From the NCBI GenBank assembly GCA_021821565.1, contig JAKACI010000029.1, positions 1 to 11,022 on the forward strand: a stretch of 11,022 nucleotides of DNA, in the 5' to 3' direction. Shown here piece by piece: positions 6,152 through 11,022 of this stretch. Under the pieces are notes generated by a model. It had not been told where the DNA came from. It saw only the letters and a list, made by a program, of their open reading frames with translations, and did not search any database. Source of the stretch: a bacterium. Its GTDB lineage: Bacteria; SZUA-79; Acidulodesulfobacterales; Acidulodesulfobacteraceae. Position numbers and translations under genes: made by a program. Numbering within the stretch: position 1 is the stretch's first letter; each line of letters starts with the position of its first letter.

Positions 6152-8432
6152 GCGGTTTGGAATAAAAAACCATCAATATAAGTTGACTGCAATTTTAGTT
6201 ATATCTTCAATCTTGCTTACTTTTATGCTTTATAGCGGAGTAGAATATATAAAAAACAAATATAAAGCGGGAGAAATATCGAAAAAAACAATAATTGCAA
6301 GAAAAAGTTTTAGATATATTAATGTTAAAAAAACTAACGATATCCTTAAATCAAAAATTAAAGACATTCCAGATGTCTATATTTATTATCCTGAGATAAA
6401 AGCGGTTTTGGAAAGAAAAATAAGAAAAGCGTTCAGAAAAGCAGCGTCCTTTGCTCTGGTTCATACAAAAAATAATGTAAATGAGGGAATTTCAGGAAAT
6501 ATATTTAATTCGGAACTCGGTACAAAATTAAATAATAAATTGCTAAGTGAATTTTATTTTTTAAACTATAATAAAAACACAGAAAATTATATTTTAAAAA
6601 TAATAGACGATATATATAAAAAAGGAATTATTTCAGGGAATTATATACGGAATAAAACAATTAATATTAGAAATATAGTAACAAACAATTCAAAATTAAT
6701 AAAATATCCCCAATTTTTTTTTACGTTAAAAAAGGCAAAAAATTTTTCTTATTATTACACACAGCAATATTTAAGTTTTCTGCCTTCTTACTTGAGAAAC
6801 GATATCTATGTCGTTGTATCTGCAGTTACGAAGCCTGATATAATATATTCAAAATCCTTAACTATAAGAAAAATTGAAGATGTAAAAAAAGAATTTCATC
6901 CAATATATAAACATATAATAAAAGGCATGCTCTTAATAAGCGCGGGACAGTTGATTACTAAATCAAAAGCTTTAGAGCTCAATACTTATGAAGATAAATT
7001 TATATTAAAAAATAATATACCTTCGTTAATAGGGCTTTTTTTTGTCGTTGCTATTCTGCTATCCGTTTCTTACCTGTTTCCGTATAAATTTATAAGAAAA
7101 TTCAGAACATCTTTAGATTTTAAAAATATTATTTTTACAATGATTATTTTAATTTTTTCTGTATTAGCTATAAAAATAGGCATAATATTTGCCGATGCTT
7201 TTTCTAATTATTTCCCGTTTATAAATAAGCAGGATATTTACTATTTAATTCCTTTTGTTTTTGGTCCTATGCTTATTAGAATAATATTAAACTCTGAAGT
7301 TTCCGTAGTTTTTATAGCCGTATTTTCAATATTAGCAGCGATTATCTTTAAGAATAATATTTTCTTTATGATATACGCGTTTAGCGGGAGCTTTATTGCT
7401 TCCTATGAAGTATTTGATTTTTCGTCGTGGGGAAGAGTTATCAGATCTGGAATTGTTACCGGTATCGCAAATATTTGTATGGTCATAGCATTTTCTCTAG
7501 TCAGTCTTAATTTGTTAAATATTCAGAATGTTTACAGTATTGTTTTCGCATTTTCATCTGGTATTTTTTCTTCTATAATTGTAATCGGATTAATACCTAT
7601 ATTAGAGAGGGTGTTTAAATATACCACGGATTTTAAGCTGTTAGAATTATCCAGTTCAAATCATCCGCTATTAAGGCAGCTTTCTCTGATAGCTCCCGGA
7701 ACTTATCAGCACTCTATAATGGTAGCTACATTAGCAGAATCTGCTGCCGACGCAATAGATGCAAATCCGCTGCTTGCAAGAGTAGCAAGTCTTTATCATG
7801 ATATAGGCAAAATAAATAAGCCGAATTATTTTATAGAAAATATTAACAGTAAGGATAATCCGCATGATAAGTTATCTCCGACAATGAGCAGTTTAATAAT
7901 AACTTCCCATGTTAAAGACGGTAATGAGCTTGCCAAAAAATATGATCTCGGAGACAAAGTCACTAATATAATAGCTCAGCACCATGGGAATTCCATGATA
8001 GGAGCTTTTTATGAAAAAGCTCAAAAAGAAAACAAAGATGAGAATTTATCTAAAGAAATTTTCAGGTATCTGGGTAAAAAACCTCAAACGAAAGAAGCGG
8101 GTATTATCATGCTTGCAGATTCCGTAGAAGCTATATCAAGAACTTTAGAAAACATATCTCCGTCAAGGCTTGAGCTTATGGTTGAAAAAACGGTCAATAG
8201 AATTTATAATGACGGACAGCTTGATGAATGCGAACTTACGTTAAAAGATTTATATAATATCAAAAAAGCTTTTATTAAAGTTTTAAATAGCATTTTTCAT
8301 CAAAGAATTCCATATGCGGGGAGATATAATATTGAAGAAACAGAAGAAAACAGTACAAAAAGTAATAATAAATATAATGAATATCCAAAGAAAGGAGCAG
8401 CTAAATCAAAAGTTAGTCCGTTATATCGTTGA
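6114..8432 (+). CDS. pgpH: PgpH/YqfF-type membrane HD-domain phosphodiesterase
   Basis: This belongs to the 7TMR-HDED/YqfF family. Characterised members such as Listeria PgpH hydrolyse cyclic di-AMP; activity here is inferred. The 772-residue order is the family's: an N-terminal membrane helix (about 23-42), a long extracytoplasmic domain (about 45-300), a bundle of about seven membrane helices (about 302-495) and a cytoplasmic HD domain (about 515-735). Metal-site motifs are intact: His533 in TYQHS, His562-Asp563 in YHDIGK, His599 in TSHV, His623/624 in AQHHGN and Asp669 in LADSVEA. The ATG at 6114 overlaps phoH by 38 bases and has no ribosome binding site, so translation is probably coupled. 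The Lys/Asn-rich tail after residue 737 is encoded in DNA shared with the ybeY start. The extracytoplasmic part is unusually rich in Asn, Ile and Lys, in keeping with base composition. Confidence 0.9.
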   Translation: MKRTKFIEILKSKRFGIKNHQYKLTAILVISSILLTFMLYSGVEYIKNKYKAGEISKKTIIARKSFRYINVKKTNDILKSKIKDIPDVYIYYPEIKAVLERKIRKAFRKAASFALVHTKNNVNEGISGNIFNSELGTKLNNKLLSEFYFLNYNKNTENYILKIIDDIYKKGIISGNYIRNKTINIRNIVTNNSKLIKYPQFFFTLKKAKNFSYYYTQQYLSFLPSYLRNDIYVVVSAVTKPDIIYSKSLTIRKIEDVKKEFHPIYKHIIKGMLLISAGQLITKSKALELNTYEDKFILKNNIPSLIGLFFVVAILLSVSYLFPYKFIRKFRTSLDFKNIIFTMIILIFSVLAIKIGIIFADAFSNYFPFINKQDIYYLIPFVFGPMLIRIILNSEVSVVFIAVFSILAAIIFKNNIFFMIYAFSGSFIASYEVFDFSSWGRVIRSGIVTGIANICMVIAFSLVSLNLLNIQNVYSIVFAFSSGIFSSIIVIGLIPILERVFKYTTDFKLLELSSSNHPLLRQLSLIAPGTYQHSIMVATLAESAADAIDANPLLARVASLYHDIGKINKPNYFIENINSKDNPHDKLSPTMSSLIITSHVKDGNELAKKYDLGDKVTNIIAQHHGNSMIGAFYEKAQKENKDENLSKEIFRYLGKKPQTKEAGIIMLADSVEAISRTLENISPSRLELMVEKTVNRIYNDGQLDECELTLKDLYNIKKAFIKVLNSIFHQRIPYAGRYNIEETEENSTKSNNKYNEYPKKGAAKSKVSPLYR
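8318..8323 (+). promoter_or_regulatory. Candidate ribosome binding site choosing a TTG start for ybeY
   Basis: GGGGAG lies inside the pgpH coding region eight bases before the TTG at 8332. It is the only Shine-Dalgarno-like sequence near any of the possible ybeY starts (ATG 8314, TTG 8332, ATG 8377) and is the reason I prefer TTG. Confidence 0.4.
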
Positions 8433-8865
8433 AAAAGCCGTATCAAATTTATTTTACGGTTCTTTTCAAATTGATGTAATTTTTTGTTCAGCCGCTTATA
8501 TAAAAAACTTAAATAAAAAATACAGGGATAAAAACAAAGCAACGGATATTCTTTCTTTTGAATTTAAAGAATATGATGAAGATGTATATTTCATAGGAGA
8601 ACTATTTATCTGTCCTTCAATTGCAAAAAAAAATGCCTTAGATTTTAAAGATTTTTGGGATAAAGAAGGCTGGGCATCAAAAAATAAAACAGAATATTTA
8701 ATAAATAAAAATACAGAATATACTGATTTTGAAAAAGAGATTATTTTACTTTTAATTCACGGTATTTTACATTTGTTTGGATATGATCATACCGGCGACG
8801 ATGAGAATAATGAAGAAATGAAGAAATTGCAGAATATTTTATATCTCGATGCGGCGATTTTTTAA
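8332..8865 (+). CDS. ybeY: Endoribonuclease YbeY
   Basis: YbeY is a zinc-dependent single-strand RNase needed for 16S rRNA 3'-end maturation and ribosome quality control. The hallmark HGILHLFGYDH supplies the three zinc histidines (143, 147 and 153 when counted from the TTG start). NKKYRDKNKATDILSF (about 61-76) is the other conserved block. The start is uncertain. ATG 8314 gives 183 residues. TTG 8332 gives 177 residues and has GGGGAG before it. ATG 8377 gives 162 residues but removes the predicted first strand (VIINIMN). I chose TTG. Whichever start is used, the gene overlaps the end of pgpH by 56 to 119 bases. Between GELFICPSIAKKNA and the zinc motif there are about 20 more residues than usual, a charged, aromatic stretch. 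The phoH-pgpH-ybeY-dgkA order strongly supports the identification. Confidence 0.9.
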   Translation: MKKQKKTVQKVIINIMNIQRKEQLNQKLVRYIVEKAVSNLFYGSFQIDVIFCSAAYIKNLNKKYRDKNKATDILSFEFKEYDEDVYFIGELFICPSIAKKNALDFKDFWDKEGWASKNKTEYLINKNTEYTDFEKEIILLLIHGILHLFGYDHTGDDENNEEMKKLQNILYLDAAIF

Positions 8866-8891
8866 TTTATTATTTTATTAGTTATTAATTA

Positions 8892-9641
8892 ATGGAAACA
8901 GGTAAAGAAAATAATAAAGATTTTTCATACAAAAAACCGTATAAGCCTAAGAATTGGGTTGAAGCGTTTAATGTAGCTATTGAGGGTATAATTTTAGCTA
9001 CAAAGACGGAACGCAATATGAAAATCCATTTTTTCGCAGCGATGGCTGTTATCCTCGCAGCTATTTTTTTAAAATTGCCGAAGATTGATTTTTTGTTAAT
9101 ATTTATTAGCGCCATTATAGTTTTATTTGCAGAATTATTTAATACTTCAATAGAATATTTTCTGGATTTATTTTTCGAAGGCTACTCAATGAAAACGGCT
9201 GCGATTAAAAATATTGCCGCAGGTTCAGTTTTAGTAGCTTCGTTTGGAGCTTTTGTAGTAGGATATGAAATATTTTCAAAATATGTATATAGTATGTTAT
9301 ACTATATTCTTATTATGATAAAGACCGATGAATCAAATATGATAATTGCAGTAATATCAATTATATTTGTTATAGTTATTATAATTAAAGCCATTTTTAA
9401 TAGCGGAAAGCCTTTGAGCGGAGGTATGCCCAGTGGACATTCTGCCGTCGCATTTTCAATTTGGCTTATGGTGTCTCTCGTAACATTAAATCCTATAGTG
9501 TCACTGCTTACTTTTATTTTAGCTTTTCTTGTCGCTTCATCAAGAAAAAAAATCGGCATACATACTTCTGCCGAAGTCATTACCGGCAGCTTGATAGGCA
9601 TTATAATAACGGTTTTAGCTTTTAAATTTTTTTATTTTTAA
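8892..9641 (+). CDS. DgkA-type lipid kinase fused to PAP2 phosphatase
   Basis: Residues 20-128 form a DgkA domain (diacylglycerol or undecaprenol kinase, three membrane helices). TERNMKIH (39-46) and ELFNTSIE (81-88, Glu81, Asn84, Glu88) are intact. Residues 145-249 form a PAP2-type membrane phosphatase with PSGHSAVAF (180-188) and SRKKIGIH plus Glu228 (217-228), so Arg218, His183 and His224 are present. The PAP2 third motif normally ends in Asp, here Glu. In the DgkA part, the usual Lys-Asp pair is Lys106-Asn107 (codon AAT, 9210-9212). Asp at this site is important in E. coli DgkA, so kinase activity may be altered. In the Firmicutes cluster the gene after ybeY encodes a stand-alone DgkA, and here it is extended. 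A role in recycling the undecaprenyl lipid carrier is the likely reading, but diacylglycerol or phosphatidate substrates are possible. No Shine-Dalgarno is seen before the ATG; the spacer to ybeY is 26 bases. Confidence 0.88.
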   Translation: METGKENNKDFSYKKPYKPKNWVEAFNVAIEGIILATKTERNMKIHFFAAMAVILAAIFLKLPKIDFLLIFISAIIVLFAELFNTSIEYFLDLFFEGYSMKTAAIKNIAAGSVLVASFGAFVVGYEIFSKYVYSMLYYILIMIKTDESNMIIAVISIIFVIVIIIKAIFNSGKPLSGGMPSGHSAVAFSIWLMVSLVTLNPIVSLLTFILAFLVASSRKKIGIHTSAEVITGSLIGIIITVLAFKFFYF

Positions 9642-9653
9642 TAAAATAAAAAA
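9628..9653. repeat. All-A/T perfect inverted repeat at end of the DgkA-PAP2 gene
   Basis: TTTTTTATTTT at 9628-9638 and AAAATAAAAAA at 9643-9653 are exact reverse complements with a 4-base loop, straddling the stop codon. It is too A/T-only to be a strong RNA terminator on the + strand, and no T-tract follows. It may slow polymerase, or it may be a by-product of composition. Confidence 0.3.
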
Positions 9654-9686
9654 TAACGCACTTAATTAAAATATTACATCTTATTT

Positions 9687-10853
9687 ATGAGCCAAAATAA
9701 AGAAGCTGATTTAGATTATAATTATAAGGGATTTCAGGGATTAATTAATATTGTAGAGCAGCTGAGGTCAGAAAACGGTTGTCCCTGGGATAAAAAACAA
9801 ACTGAAGAAACTCTTAAACCTTATATTTTAGAAGAAGCTTATGAAGTCATAGAAGCTTTGGATTCTCAAGATACAGGAGAAATTTCGGAAGAATTAGGCG
9901 ACCTCTTACTTCAAGTCGTGTTTATATCTCAAATATATGCAGAGAAAAAAATATTTTCAATTGAAGATGTTATAGAAAAAATAAATAATAAATTGCTGCG
10001 GAGACACCCTCATGTTTTTGATAAAACATTCAGTTTGAAAGAAGGGGAATGTTTAGACGATATCATTTTAGAAAATTGGGAAAACATTAAAAAACAGGAA
10101 AAAAATGAAAAAAAACATAAAAAACAAATTTACAATGAAAATAATATTAATAATAGCAGTAATAATGATAACAAAGACGGCAATAATTTCAACATAAATA
10201 ATATTATTAATTCTTCAATTTATGTCATTAAGAATATGCCTGCGCTTCATAGAGCTTATATGATACAGGAAAAAGCATCAAGGCAGGGGTTTGATTTCTC
10301 AAGTATAGATGAAGCATTATATAAAATTAGCGAAGAAACAAATGAACTTAAAAAAGAAATTGAAAATCTTAAAAATGATTTTATTAATATCAATAACATT
10401 AAAGATAATAAATCAAAATTAATAAATAACAACATTCAAGATAATGAATTAAAATTATTAAATAAATTAAATGATAACAATAATAACATTGGTGACGATA
10501 AAAATAATATAGAAAAGAGAATTAATTTAAATAATGATGATGGTAATATTGATAAAAATGATATAGACAAAATGAAAAAAGAAATAAAAAAAGATAATTA
10601 TATTTTTAATGATGATGAAAATAATGCAGACAAGATAATAGAAGAATACGGCGACTTATTATTTTCTATCGTAAACATAGGCCGATTATTGGATTTGCAC
10701 CCTTGTAATGCACTGAACGGCTCATCCGATAAATTTATTAAAAGATTTCATTATATTGAAAATCGACTTGCTTCAGTCCAAAATTCTAATATTAAATCTG
10801 CAGATGCTGACGCATTGAACAATTTGTGGGAAGAGGCTAAAAAATATATTTAA
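9687..10853 (+). CDS. mazG: Nucleoside triphosphate pyrophosphohydrolase MazG with Asn-rich insertions
   Basis: MazG hydrolyses NTPs to NMP and pyrophosphate and is linked to nucleotide-pool cleaning and starvation responses. E. coli MazG has 263 residues; this has 388. Domain one is complete: GCPWDKKQT (31-39), EEAYEVIEAL (49-58) and EELGDLLLQVVF (68-79) with the EExxE and ExxD metal residues. An Asn/Lys-rich linker (about 139-178) replaces the usual short connection. Domain two starts with PALHRAYMIQEKASRQGFDF (185-204) and EETNELKKEI (216-225). It is then interrupted by about 91 residues of Asn, Asp, Lys and Ile (226-316) before resuming at EEYGDLLFSIVNIGRLL (319-335) and the C-terminal KFIKRFHYIE. 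The insertion is in frame, with no stop and both metal half-motifs preserved, so the gene looks functional. The ATG at 9687 has no Shine-Dalgarno, and a 45-base spacer separates it from the preceding gene. Confidence 0.93.
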   Translation: MSQNKEADLDYNYKGFQGLINIVEQLRSENGCPWDKKQTEETLKPYILEEAYEVIEALDSQDTGEISEELGDLLLQVVFISQIYAEKKIFSIEDVIEKINNKLLRRHPHVFDKTFSLKEGECLDDIILENWENIKKQEKNEKKHKKQIYNENNINNSSNNDNKDGNNFNINNIINSSIYVIKNMPALHRAYMIQEKASRQGFDFSSIDEALYKISEETNELKKEIENLKNDFININNIKDNKSKLINNNIQDNELKLLNKLNDNNNNIGDDKNNIEKRINLNNDDGNIDKNDIDKMKKEIKKDNYIFNDDENNADKIIEEYGDLLFSIVNIGRLLDLHPCNALNGSSDKFIKRFHYIENRLASVQNSNIKSADADALNNLWEEAKKYI

Positions 10854-10935
10854 TTATTTAATATATTCAATATATCATAAATAAAAATATTACTCTTGTT
10901 TATGCCGGTTCAAGAACCCTTCTAAGATATTATAA
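10854..10935. other. Spacer after mazG
   Basis: This is A/T-rich DNA. GGTTC (10907-10911) and GAACC (10914-10918) are inverted copies only two bases apart, too tight for a normal hairpin loop. No T-tract terminator, RNA gene or clear promoter is visible. Confidence 0.35.
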
Positions 10936-11022
10936 ATGAATCTATATATTTTGTTTATTGGATTAATATTAATTGTTTTGCCCGGTGTTTATGATTATTT
11001 ATTGATTTTGATTTATTATCTT
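10936..11022 (+). CDS. Possible N-terminus of a membrane protein, cut by window end
   Basis: An ATG at 10936 opens a frame that stays open for 29 codons to the end of the window. The peptide is almost wholly hydrophobic (starting MNLYILFIGLILIVLPGVYD), as expected of a first membrane helix or uncleaved signal anchor. There is no clear Shine-Dalgarno, which is usual in this window. I cannot assign a family from this fragment. A chance hydrophobic frame in T-rich DNA is a real alternative. Confidence 0.4.
   Translation, partial: MNLYILFIGLILIVLPGVYDYLLILIYYL

Noticed and set aside
8300..8542. Reverse-strand open frame across the pgpH-ybeY junction
   Set aside because: Two genuine + strand genes already use this DNA, and the reverse peptide is a low-information aromatic/Leu-rich sequence typical of antisense A-rich DNA.
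9302..9601. Reverse-strand open frame inside the DgkA-PAP2 gene
   Set aside because: It is the antisense shadow of a well-supported membrane protein gene with PSGH and SR-x5-H motifs, and has no ribosome site or recognisable family.
10901..10920. GGTTCAAGAACC as the T-arm of a tRNA
   Set aside because: No acceptor, D or anticodon arms can be found around it, and the two inverted halves are only two bases apart.

Overview
This window is AT-rich bacterial chromosome, with A/T-dominated intergenic DNA and many AAA, AAT, ATA and TTA codons. All recognisable genes are on the + strand. They are core metabolic and cell-envelope genes, not accessory genes. The order phoH-pgpH-ybeY-dgkA is the classic conserved cluster best known from Firmicutes and also seen in delta-proteobacterial and other lineages. 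leuB followed by asd is likewise familiar from delta-like genomes. My guess is a low-GC, deeply branching delta-proteobacteria-like lineage, but the window has no taxonomic marker and this is only inference.

Layout. 1-232: AT-rich leader with two inverted repeats. 233-1821: leuD and leuB, translationally coupled through a 4-base overlap (leucine biosynthesis). 1969-3012: asd, aspartate-semialdehyde dehydrogenase. 3013-3297: a gap whose first half looks like the decayed 3' end of a lost gene. 3298-4863: murJ, the lipid II flippase. 4864-5164: a 301-base gap with a purine-rich repeat array, a long inverted repeat with 26-base arms, and a flanking 16-base direct repeat. It ends in an extended -10 box directly before phoH. 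5165-8865: phoH, pgpH (membrane HD-domain c-di-AMP phosphodiesterase family) and ybeY (rRNA-maturation endonuclease), successively overlapping. 8892-9641: a fusion of a DgkA-type lipid kinase and a PAP2 phosphatase. 9687-10853: mazG, carrying long Asn-rich insertions. 10854-11022: a spacer and the probable start of a membrane protein that runs off the window.

How the genes fit together. leuD/leuB and asd supply leucine and the aspartate-family amino acids; asd also feeds diaminopimelate for peptidoglycan. MurJ and the DgkA-PAP2 protein act in the lipid-carrier stage of envelope synthesis. PhoH, YbeY, PgpH and MazG are RNA-quality, nucleotide-signalling and nucleotide-housekeeping proteins.

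I found no phage, transposase, CRISPR, toxin-antitoxin or defence system. The most unusual items are the murJ-phoH repeat/hairpin region, the Asp-to-Asn change at a key DgkA site in the fusion protein, the Asn-rich insertion that splits the second MazG domain, and the coding-like remnant between asd and murJ. Most genes here have no visible Shine-Dalgarno sequence; leuD, leuB and possibly ybeY are the exceptions.
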